From DASSCW01 sp036556325 (GTDB lineage: Bacteria > Chloroflexota > Limnocylindria > QHBO01), in the NCBI GenBank assembly GCA_036556325.1, contig DATBJR010000010.1, forward strand, positions 1-10,391: a stretch of 10,391 nucleotides of DNA, read 5' to 3'. Shown piece by piece: positions 1-6,413 of this stretch. A model generated the notes under the pieces. It had not been told where the DNA came from, ran no database searches, and saw nothing but the letters and a program-made list of their open reading frames with translations. Numbering within the stretch: the stretch's first letter is position 1; every line of letters starts with the position of its first letter. Made by a program: the position numbers and the translations under genes.

Positions 1-861
1 TGGCTCATGGCGCAGATCTTCACGTTGCCGAATAACGTGGGCTGGTGGGCCACCCCGCTCTTCGTGGTCCCGCTCTTCACCACCCGCCTCGCCTATCACC
101 GCTACGTCGAGACGAGGGAGCTGTTCGAGCAGACCATCGGCGCCTTGGCCAACGCCGTGGATGCACGGGACCGGTACACCCGCGGCCATTCGAACCGGGT
201 CAGCCACATCGCGGAGGAGATGTGCCGCGTGATGCGGCTGCCGGAGGCCGAGATCGAGCGCATCAAATGGGCGGGGCTGCTCCACGACGTGGGGAAGATC
301 GGCATCCGCGACAACATCCTCCTCAAGGAAGGGCCGCTGGATCGCGAAGAGCGCGTGCTCATGAACCAGCACCCGAGCATCGGGGCGGAGATCGTGGCGC
401 CGGCCCAGCAGCTCAGCGAGGAGGCGCCGCTCATCCGCGCCCACCACGAGTGGTTCAACGGCTCCGGGTACCCGGACGGGATCGAGGCGCTGGACATCCC
501 GCTGGGCGCCCGCATCCTGACCATCGCCGACGCCTACGAGGCCATGACCTCGTCCCGCCCGTATCGCAAGGAGCCGCTCAGCCACGAGATCGCCGTGGCG
601 GAGCTGCAGAAGTTCGCCGGCATCCAGTTCGACCCGGAGATCGTGCCCATCCTGGTCAACCTGGATCGGGAGATCCTCGACCGCCGTCCGGACCGCCCGG
701 ACGAGCTGCCGACCATGCTCCACTCGCCGGACCCCCGGGATCAGGGGTCATCGGCCGATGACCAGGCGGCGGCTGCCACCGCGGTGACCCCACCCTCCAC
801 GGGCACCCAGGAAGGGAACAAGCCGTCGAGGCCGATGCTGGCCTCGGACGATGTTTCTTAG
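1..861 (+). CDS. HD-GYP domain phosphodiesterase, membrane-anchored, 5' end cut by window
   Basis: Predicted cyclic-di-GMP phosphodiesterase of the HD-GYP class, a metal-dependent hydrolase that lowers c-di-GMP at the inner face of the membrane. The frame is open to base 1, and the first ATG in view (7) falls just before a last membrane helix (about residues 12-28 counted from that ATG) and the linker RYVETRELFEQTIGALANAV. In membrane-bound HD-GYP proteins this linker follows several N-terminal helices, so the true start probably lies upstream. Visible motifs are GHSNRV at 60-65, the HD pair H93-D94 in LLHDVGKIG, H122, HHEWFNGSGYPDG at 146-158 with the GYP triad 154-156, and the IADAYEAMTSSRPYR stretch. 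The metal-ligand set looks intact, so activity is likely. The tail after about residue 225 is Pro/Asp/Ala-rich and probably disordered. The stop overlaps the next gene's ATG by 11 bases, suggesting coupled translation. Family assignment is firm; enzymatic specificity is inferred. Confidence 0.93.
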   Translation, partial: WLMAQIFTLPNNVGWWATPLFVVPLFTTRLAYHRYVETRELFEQTIGALANAVDARDRYTRGHSNRVSHIAEEMCRVMRLPEAEIERIKWAGLLHDVGKIGIRDNILLKEGPLDREERVLMNQHPSIGAEIVAPAQQLSEEAPLIRAHHEWFNGSGYPDGIEALDIPLGARILTIADAYEAMTSSRPYRKEPLSHEIAVAELQKFAGIQFDPEIVPILVNLDREILDRRPDRPDELPTMLHSPDPRDQGSSADDQAAAATAVTPPSTGTQEGNKPSRPMLASDDVS

Positions 862-2797
862 CGTCGTCGCACTGGCGCTGGTCGCAGGCGCCCTCGCCGG
901 AGGCGGCGTCCCCCGCCTGGCCGATCTCCGTCTGCGCTGGATCTGGGTCCTGGGCGTCGCGCTGGGGCTGCGGGTGGGGGCCGCGCTGCTGGGGCAGCAG
1001 CCCATCGGCCAGGAGCTGCCCCTGGGCTGGGCCTTCGTGGCCGGCTACCTGCTGCTGTTCCTGTTCCTGGGCGCCAACTGGCGGGTGCCGGGCATGCAGG
1101 TGGCGGCGGTGGGCATCGGCCTCAACACCCTCGCCGTCGTCCTGAACAGCGGCCAGATGCCGGTCTGGGTGACCGCCTACGTCGCGGCCGGCTTCCGGCC
1201 CGAAGCCATCGCCAACGACCCGTTCCACTTCCTGGTCGCCTCGGGCAGCGTGGCCGACTTCGTCGCGCACGGCGGCATCTTCGGCGATGTGGTTCCCCTG
1301 CCGATTCCGCTGATCCGTGACGTCATCAGCATCGGCGACATCCTGCTGGCACTGGGCATCTTCTGGGCGATCGTCTACTCCATGACTCGGCCGGAGGCTC
1401 CGCTCCGACCGGGCCTGGCCTTCGCGACCCGCCCCGGCGACCCGTTCCCGGCCGCCATGCTGGCTACCGCGGCCGCGGGCGCCGCTCCGCCACTGACCGC
1501 CCCCGGCATGCGGGCTGCGGCCACCGCCGCGGCCATCCCCGGCGTGGCGGTGCCCGGCGAAGAGGAGGAACGGCCGCAGTCGCCGTACCTGGCGCTGGTC
1601 CGCAACCGCAGCTTCTCACTGCTGTGGGTGGGCCAGCTGATCAGCTTCTTCGGTGATCGGGTGCACCTGGTGGCGCTGGGCGTGCTGGTCACCCAGTTCG
1701 GGACGGCGCTGGACCTTGGCATCACCCTGGGCGCCACGGCCGTGCCGAACGTGATCCTCGGTCCGCTGGCGGGTGCGCTGGTGGACCGCTGGGATCGCCG
1801 CCGCACCATGCTGGTCTGCGACGTCGTTCGCGCCGGGCTGGTGCTGCTGGTGCCGGTGGTCGTCACCATCTCGATGTGGATGGTCTACGTCCTCGCCTTC
1901 CTGGTCGCCACCGTCGGCCTGCTCTTCCGGCCGGCCAAGGCGGCGGTGGTGCCCGCCATCGTGAACGAGGAGCAGCTGGTCACCGCCAACTCCGCCGCCA
2001 GCCTGAGCGAGACGCTGGCCGACCTGCTGGGCTATCCGCTGGCGGCAGTCATCGTGGCCAGCCTGGCCAGCCTCCTCGGCGCGGCGTTCGTCCTGGATGC
2101 CGGCACCTACCTCGTCTCTGCCGTGCTGATCTGGGGCATGACCGTCCCCAGGCAGGAGCTGAACGTCGCGAGGTTCAGTGCCCGGGCCATCTGGCGCGAG
2201 ATGGTGGAGGGCTGGAACTTCCTCACCCGCCAGGCCGAGCTGCTGGCCAACACGGTGGTCAGCACGATCGCCCAGCTCGCCTTCGGCGCGGAGATCGTCT
2301 GCTCCTTCCTGTACGCCAAGGACGTCCTGGACCAGAGCTTCCTGCCCTTCCCGGAGAACTACGGCTGGATGGCGAGCGCGCTCGGGCTCGGCAGCGTGGT
2401 GGGGGGCCTGGTCATCGGCTCAGTTGCCAGGCGGACTCCCAAGGGCCCGATGACGATCGGTGGCTTCATTCTGCTCGGCATCTCGCTGCTGGCCGCCGGG
2501 CTGGTCCGCAACCCCTACGCGGCGATTGGCCTCTTCTTCATGGTGGGCGTGGCCAACATGCTGTACCTGGTGCCGACCATCACCCTCTTCCAGGAGCGCA
2601 CCCCGCAGCGCCTGTTCGGGCGGGTGGTCTCCAGCCGGCAGGCGCTCACCTTCGGGGCCATGGCCGTTTCGCAGGGGCTGGCCGGCTACCTGGCGGGGAT
2701 CATCGGCTCCGCCGAAGTGCTCATGCTCGGCGGGGGGCTGATTGCGGCCGCGGGCGTCATCGGCATCTTCGTGCCAGCCATGCGCAACGCGCGCTAG
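851..2797 (+). CDS. DUF5317-like membrane domain fused to MFS (MFS_3 type) transporter
   Basis: A 648-residue membrane protein with two parts. Residues 1 to about 178 look like a DUF5317 domain: hydrophobic helices, NSGQMPV at 99-105, then FGDVVPLPIPLIRDVISIGD at 144-163 and a final helix. Function of that domain is unknown. Residues about 179-243 form an Ala/Pro-rich linker ending in an acidic patch (EEEE 237-240). From about 246 a full-length (about 400-residue) major facilitator follows, opening with RNRSFSLLWVGQLISFFGDR and carrying the loop 2-3 signature GPLAGALVDRWDRRRTM at 304-320. This resembles the EntS/macrolide-efflux MFS_3 group, usually proton-driven drug or siderophore exporters. 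The substrate cannot be read from sequence. The ATG at 851 is chosen because the protein begins as DUF5317 domains do, although it has no clear ribosome site and overlaps the HD-GYP stop. I see no frameshift between the parts. MFS assignment is strong, DUF5317 moderate to strong. Confidence 0.9.
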   Translation: MFLSVVALALVAGALAGGGVPRLADLRLRWIWVLGVALGLRVGAALLGQQPIGQELPLGWAFVAGYLLLFLFLGANWRVPGMQVAAVGIGLNTLAVVLNSGQMPVWVTAYVAAGFRPEAIANDPFHFLVASGSVADFVAHGGIFGDVVPLPIPLIRDVISIGDILLALGIFWAIVYSMTRPEAPLRPGLAFATRPGDPFPAAMLATAAAGAAPPLTAPGMRAAATAAAIPGVAVPGEEEERPQSPYLALVRNRSFSLLWVGQLISFFGDRVHLVALGVLVTQFGTALDLGITLGATAVPNVILGPLAGALVDRWDRRRTMLVCDVVRAGLVLLVPVVVTISMWMVYVLAFLVATVGLLFRPAKAAVVPAIVNEEQLVTANSAASLSETLADLLGYPLAAVIVASLASLLGAAFVLDAGTYLVSAVLIWGMTVPRQELNVARFSARAIWREMVEGWNFLTRQAELLANTVVSTIAQLAFGAEIVCSFLYAKDVLDQSFLPFPENYGWMASALGLGSVVGGLVIGSVARRTPKGPMTIGGFILLGISLLAAGLVRNPYAAIGLFFMVGVANMLYLVPTITLFQERTPQRLFGRVVSSRQALTFGAMAVSQGLAGYLAGIIGSAEVLMLGGGLIAAAGVIGIFVPAMRNAR

Positions 2798-2806
2798 GTC
2801 GTCCCG

Positions 2807-4249
2807 TCAGCTCGAGACGCCACCGCCTGCGGCCAACAGCTTCCGGTCCGCCGGCAGCAGGAAGGCCGCGATGGCGGTGGTGAGCGGCACCGCCGCCACG
2901 ATTCCGAAGCTCCCGGCCAGGCTGCGGACGATCTCCACCGCGACGATCTCGCCGTTAGCGACGACCGAGGGCGAGTCGCCGCCGATCGCGAACAGCAGCA
3001 GCAGCGGCAGGCCAGCGCCGAGGTAGGCAAGCACCAGGGTGTTGACCGTGGCCGCGATGTGGCTGCGGCCGACGGCCATGGCCCGCCGGAAGATCGTCGT
3101 TCGCGGAGATGCAGCGTCCGACTCGCGGAGCGCGACCACCGCCGCCGCCTGGGTGACCGTCACGTCGTCGAGAACGCCCAGCGCTCCGAGGATGGTGGCC
3201 GCCAGCAGCAGGGCGCCCAGGTCCAGCCGATCGCCGAGGATGGGAAAGAGGTAGATGATGTCCTCGCTGCCCTGGGCGGCGCTGAAGCGGGCGGCGCCGG
3301 TGGCGACTGCGGCAATGCCGGCGGTGATCAGCAGCGCCACGATGGTGCCGAGGCTCGCGGCCAGGGTGGTGCGTCGCAAGCCCTCCGTCAGGGCAAGCGT
3401 CAGCACGGTCACGATCGCGGCCGCTCCGACGGCGAGTGGAATCGGGTCAAAGCCGCGCAGCAGGAGCGGCACGACGACCTTCGCCACCACCAGCAGCGTC
3501 AGCGCCAGGGCCAGCAGCGATCGAACGCCCTGCCACCCACCGACCAGCGTCACGAACAGGGCCCATGCCCCGAGCAGGATGAGCAGCACCGGCAGGCGCC
3601 AGACCTCGTTGACCACGCTGAAGCCGCCGGCGGCCCCGCTGTACTGGGTGAGGGCGACTTCGTCACCGACGTTCATGGTGGGTCCGGCGCTGGTGCCGGG
3701 CAGCGAGCTCTGGCCGGCGGCGATCACGACCTTGCCCGCATCGGGCCCATCGAGCACGCGGACCCGCATGGCGTCCTGGCCGGCGTCGTCCTTGAGTCCC
3801 GTCTCCAGGACGAGGGCGCGGGTGGTGGTGTAGCCGATGTCCGGCAGGTCGTCACGCGGCGAGAGGTCGGGAAGCTGCCAGAGCCCGATCACCGCCAGCA
3901 GGCAGATGAGGACCGGCACCACCACCCCACCGGACAGCCGCCACGGCCCGCGCTCGTCGGCCCGCGCCGGGTGAGCCTCTGCCTGGGCGGCCGCCGGCGC
4001 GGGGGCGGTTCTGGCTGCCGTGGCGGCCGCCAGCTGGTCACCGACCAGATGGGTCGGGATCGGCTCCTGGGCGGCGTCGCGCAGGACCCAGAGCCGCTGG
4101 CGGGTGCCATCGGGATACGCGCGTTCCACCACCTCGCCCGAGGCGTAGACGTTGCTCCAATGGTCCACGATCGACCAGGGCGCCGAGATGAGGTCGTTCG
4201 GATGGAGGCGGACGAGAACGGTGCCGTCCCGCAGCCGGGTTGCCCTCAC
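2807..4249 (-). CDS. YibE/F family membrane protein with N-terminal cytoplasmic extension
   Basis: A 480-residue multi-helix protein of the YibE/F family, whose biochemical role is not established. After a helix at about 108-124 comes an extracytoplasmic stretch (about 127-217) with RVRVLDGPDAGKVV at 163-175 and VGDEVALTQYSG at 194-205, typical of the family. Seven or so helices follow. The family core GALGVLDDVTVTQAAAVVAL (355-374) and the segment GRSHIAATVNTLVLAYLGAG (394-413) are clear. Residues 1-107 are soluble, with an unrecognised domain (about 1-70, LVRLHPNDLISAPWS within it) and an Ala/Pro-rich linker. The start is GTG at 4249, overlapping the permease stop as GTGA with no visible Shine-Dalgarno sequence, so translation is probably coupled. 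As third cistron behind a metal ABC ATPase and permease, it probably serves metal homeostasis; that is inference. The 3' end lies 9 bp from the convergent MFS gene. A later start, removing the N-terminal region, cannot be excluded. Confidence 0.88.
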   Translation of the reverse strand: MRATRLRDGTVLVRLHPNDLISAPWSIVDHWSNVYASGEVVERAYPDGTRQRLWVLRDAAQEPIPTHLVGDQLAAATAARTAPAPAAAQAEAHPARADERGPWRLSGGVVVPVLICLLAVIGLWQLPDLSPRDDLPDIGYTTTRALVLETGLKDDAGQDAMRVRVLDGPDAGKVVIAAGQSSLPGTSAGPTMNVGDEVALTQYSGAAGGFSVVNEVWRLPVLLILLGAWALFVTLVGGWQGVRSLLALALTLLVVAKVVVPLLLRGFDPIPLAVGAAAIVTVLTLALTEGLRRTTLAASLGTIVALLITAGIAAVATGAARFSAAQGSEDIIYLFPILGDRLDLGALLLAATILGALGVLDDVTVTQAAAVVALRESDAASPRTTIFRRAMAVGRSHIAATVNTLVLAYLGAGLPLLLLFAIGGDSPSVVANGEIVAVEIVRSLAGSFGIVAAVPLTTAIAAFLLPADRKLLAAGGGVSS

Positions 4250-5148
4250 GTCGGGTCCGGGCCTTCGGCGCCGTGGTGATCCACCGCGGCGTCGAGGGCC
4301 GAGTGCTGCGGATGCGACCGGCGTCGGTGGGCGAGGACGCCGTGCGACGGGCTGGCGACGTACATGACCAGGAACAATGCGGTGTTGACCAGCACGATTG
4401 TTCCACCGGAGGCAATGCCCGCATAGAAGGAGACGTAGTAGCCGACCAGGCCGACCAGGCAGCCAATGAGCGCCCCGACCAGCATCATCGGCACGAAGCG
4501 GTCAACGATCAGGCGTGCCGTCGCCGCCGGGGTGACGAGCATGGCGAGCACCAGGATGATGCCGACCGCCTGGATGCCAATGACGATGGTGACCGTCAGC
4601 AGGATGAGGAGCAGCGCGTCCAGGGCGGTGATCGGGTAGCCCATGGCCGCGGCGAGGGTCCTGTCAAAGGACGTCAGCAGCAGCTCCTTGTGGAAGGCCA
4701 TGAGCAGCACCAGGACGACCGCAGCAGTTGCCATGCTCAGCCACAGGTCGCCGATGGAGACGCCCTGCAGGTTGCCGATGAGGAAGGCGGTCAGGTCGCC
4801 CTGGAAGGACCGATGCGTGCTGATGAGCACGATGCCCAGCGCGAAGGCCGCCGCGAAGAAGATGCCAATGGCCGCGTCCTCGCGGATCCGCGTGCCTCGC
4901 GCCACCGCCACGATGGCCAGGGCGGTGACAACGCCGGCGACGAGCGCCCCGCCCAGGATGCTGGCGCCCACCAGGTAGGCAATGACGATCCCCGGGAAGA
5001 CCGAGTGCGAGATCGCATCACCGATGAAGGCGAGCCGTCGCACGATGACGTACGCGCCGATGGCGCCGCAGCTCACCCCAACGATGGCCACCTCCACCAG
5101 CGCCCGGACCACGAAGCCATAGCCCAGCGGATCGGTCAGCCAGCTCAT
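4246..5148 (-). CDS. Metal (Zn/Mn) ABC transporter permease, ZnuB/MntB type (ABC-3 family)
   Basis: Inner-membrane subunit of a high-affinity divalent metal importer; it forms the channel and pairs with the ATPase encoded upstream. The 300 residues include about eight helices. The family segment IVRRLAFIGDAISHSVFPGI (residues 35-54) and the later GIILVLAMLVTPAATARLIV (196-215) are diagnostic of the ZnuB/TroC/MntB group. After the last helix (about 249-265) comes a 35-residue hydrophilic tail with six histidines (H269, H274, H279, H282, H291, H292). Such tails are not part of the conserved core and may bind metal. The ATG at 5148 overlaps the ATPase stop as ATGA, and the stop overlaps the YibE/F GTG start, so all three genes are probably co-translated. 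Zinc is favoured over manganese because of the histidines and the zinc-style repressor nearby, but the metal is not proven. Confidence 0.94.
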   Translation of the reverse strand: MSWLTDPLGYGFVVRALVEVAIVGVSCGAIGAYVIVRRLAFIGDAISHSVFPGIVIAYLVGASILGGALVAGVVTALAIVAVARGTRIREDAAIGIFFAAAFALGIVLISTHRSFQGDLTAFLIGNLQGVSIGDLWLSMATAAVVLVLLMAFHKELLLTSFDRTLAAAMGYPITALDALLLILLTVTIVIGIQAVGIILVLAMLVTPAATARLIVDRFVPMMLVGALIGCLVGLVGYYVSFYAGIASGGTIVLVNTALFLVMYVASPSHGVLAHRRRSHPQHSALDAAVDHHGAEGPDPT

Positions 5149-5942
5149 CGCTCCGCCTCGTGGTCGTGGCCGGCACCGTGGTGACCCCCGAGATGGACGT
5201 GATCACCGCCTTCGGCCACGATCAGGAGCTCGCCGCCGAACGTCTCGTGCAGGGCATGTGGCGTGAACGTCTCCTTCGGTGGTCCGAAGCGAATGACCCG
5301 GCGATTCAGGAAGCAGAGGTAGTCGGCGGTATCGGCGGCCGTCTCGAGATCATGCGTCGCGTAGAGGACGCTGCCACCGGAGGCGCGAAACGCATCGAAC
5401 AGCTCGTTGATGAGCCGCTCGGTCGTCAGATCGACCCCGGTCATCGGCTCATCCAGGAGCAGCACGGCCGCATCCTGCACCAGCGCCCGCGCCAGGAAGA
5501 CGCGCTGCTGCTGGCCCCCGGACAGCGCTCCGATCTGGCGGTTGCGGTGCGCTTCCATGTCCACCGTCCGCAGCGCGTCGACCACCGCCAGCCGGTCCGC
5601 CTGGCTCGCGCGGCGCACCCAGCCGATTCGCCGGTAGCGACCCATCATCACCACCTGCTCGGCCGAGACCGGGAACGTCCAGTCGACCAGCTCGCGCTGG
5701 GGCACGTAGCCGACCCGCTCCCGCTGCTCGTCCAGCGGGCGACCGCCGAGCGTGACCTGCCCCCGAACGACCGGTGTCAGGCCAAGGATCGCCTTCAGCA
5801 GCGTGCTCTTGCCGGAGCCGTTGGGGCCGATGACGGCCGTCACCGACCCGGCCGGCAGATCCAGGTTCACGTCCTGGATCGCATCGCCGGCCCCATAGCC
5901 GGCGTTGAGCTGCCGAATGACGAGATCCGCACCCTGCACCAT
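5145..5942 (-). CDS. Metal (Zn/Mn) ABC transporter ATP-binding protein, ZnuC/MntA type
   Basis: Cytoplasmic ATPase that powers the metal importer. All nucleotide-binding motifs are intact in its 265 residues: Walker A GPNGSGKST (39-47), Q-loop Q82 in GYVPQR, signature LSGGQQQRV (140-148), Walker B VLLLDEP (160-166), D-loop GVD (169-171) and switch histidine H197 in YATHD. The stretch VPQRELVDWTFPVSAEQVVMMGRY (about 80-103) is typical of the Mn/Zn subfamily. The last 18 residues carry six histidines (H248, H250, H254, H255, H259, H261), beyond the usual family core. The ATG at 5942 lies 9 bases after a TATCAT box on the minus strand, so the mRNA may be leaderless. Its promoter coincides with a 19-bp near-palindrome, pointing to repression by the divergent Fur-family protein. 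First gene of a three-gene operon. Confidence 0.95.
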   Translation of the reverse strand: MVQGADLVIRQLNAGYGAGDAIQDVNLDLPAGSVTAVIGPNGSGKSTLLKAILGLTPVVRGQVTLGGRPLDEQRERVGYVPQRELVDWTFPVSAEQVVMMGRYRRIGWVRRASQADRLAVVDALRTVDMEAHRNRQIGALSGGQQQRVFLARALVQDAAVLLLDEPMTGVDLTTERLINELFDAFRASGGSVLYATHDLETAADTADYLCFLNRRVIRFGPPKETFTPHALHETFGGELLIVAEGGDHVHLGGHHGAGHDHEAER

Positions 5943-5987
5943 GGCGCTAGATGATACTCGGTATCGTCATGTGGTAGGCTGCAGAAT
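5943..5987. promoter_or_regulatory. Divergent promoter region between metal ABC operon and Fur-family gene
   Basis: This 45-bp spacer must hold both promoters. On the minus strand TATCAT (5956-5951) matches five of six bases of a -10 box and lies 8 bases before the ATG at 5942. On the plus strand TAGGCT (5975-5980) fits TANNNT and lies 7 bases before the GTG at 5988. I see no good -35 box or Shine-Dalgarno sequence for either gene, so both transcripts may be leaderless. The -10 positions are pattern-based inference. Confidence 0.55.
5950..5968. promoter_or_regulatory. Candidate Fur/Zur operator, 19-bp near-palindrome
   Basis: GATGATACTCGGTATCGTC reads as an inverted repeat centred on base 5959: perfect arms GATAC/GTATC around TCG, then one mismatched pair (5952/5966), then GA/TC pairs again. 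The 19-bp length and the TGATA-type arms suit a Fur-superfamily site. It covers the likely -10 box of the ABC operon and lies in the -35 area for the Fur-family gene, so metal-loaded repressor bound here could shut both. The palindrome is seen directly; binding is inferred. Confidence 0.6.
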
Positions 5988-6413
5988 GTGAGCACCCCCA
6001 CCATTGCCGACCGCCTGCGCGGAGCGGGCGAGCGCGTCACCGGCAGCCGCTTGATGGTGGCCGATGTGCTCAGCGCGGATCGTCCCCGCACCGCGGAGGA
6101 GGTGCTGCGCCGGCTCCGTCGCCAGGACCGCCGCATCGGACGCGCCACCGTCTTCCGCACGCTGGACCGCTTCGTCGAGGCAGGACTCGCCAGGCGGCTG
6201 GAGATGGATGGTCACGTGTACGGCTACGTCACGTGCGAACCGGATCATCACCACCATCTGCTGTGCACCTCCTGCGGACGCGTGGAGCCCGTTCCGGAGA
6301 GCTATGTGTCGGGCCTCGCCGAGCGGCTGCTCCACGACCGGGGCTTCGTCGTGGACGACGCCCGCCTTGATTTCTACGGAGGATGCTCAGCATGCGTCGA
6401 CGCCCAGGCCTGA
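5988..6413 (+). CDS. Fur family transcriptional regulator, probably zinc-responsive (Zur-like)
   Basis: A 141-residue metal-dependent repressor of usual Fur length. The N-terminal winged helix has the recognition segment GRATVFRTLDRFVEAGLARRL (51-71, in the place of the usual xxVYRTL helix). The dimerisation half has the histidine cluster H87-H90 followed by CTSC (C93, C96) and a second pair C133/C136 near the end, together the structural zinc site of this family. GTG at 5988 is chosen because the DNA-binding half starts at normal distance and a TANNNT box lies 7 bases upstream. It is divergent from the metal ABC operon, overlaps the metal-binding lipoprotein gene, and has a palindrome in its promoter, so it most likely represses metal uptake and its own synthesis. 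Zinc is the best guess for the effector; Mn- or Fe-sensing is not excluded by sequence. Confidence 0.93.
   Translation: MSTPTIADRLRGAGERVTGSRLMVADVLSADRPRTAEEVLRRLRRQDRRIGRATVFRTLDRFVEAGLARRLEMDGHVYGYVTCEPDHHHHLLCTSCGRVEPVPESYVSGLAERLLHDRGFVVDDARLDFYGGCSACVDAQA
6378..6382 (+). promoter_or_regulatory. Shine-Dalgarno GGAGG deciding the lipoprotein start
   Basis: GGAGG directly abuts the ATG at 6383, leaving no spacing, but sits 9 bases before the ATG at 6392. The second ATG is therefore the likelier start. The site lies inside the end of the Fur-family gene. Confidence 0.65.

Noticed and set aside
7..9. ATG at 7 as the real start of the HD-GYP gene
   Set aside because: The frame is open upstream to the window edge, and what follows is the last helix and linker of a multi-helix membrane region, so the gene almost certainly begins earlier.
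3059..4279. 406-residue plus-strand frame opposite the YibE/F gene
   Set aside because: Gly/Arg/Gln/Asp/His-rich low-complexity translation with no domain. It is the mirror of a well-supported minus-strand membrane protein, as expected at high GC.
4240..5954. Long plus-strand frames opposite the permease and ATPase genes (4240-5184 and 5160-5954)
   Set aside because: No recognisable motifs and highly charged composition; the opposite strand carries clear ABC permease and ATPase genes.
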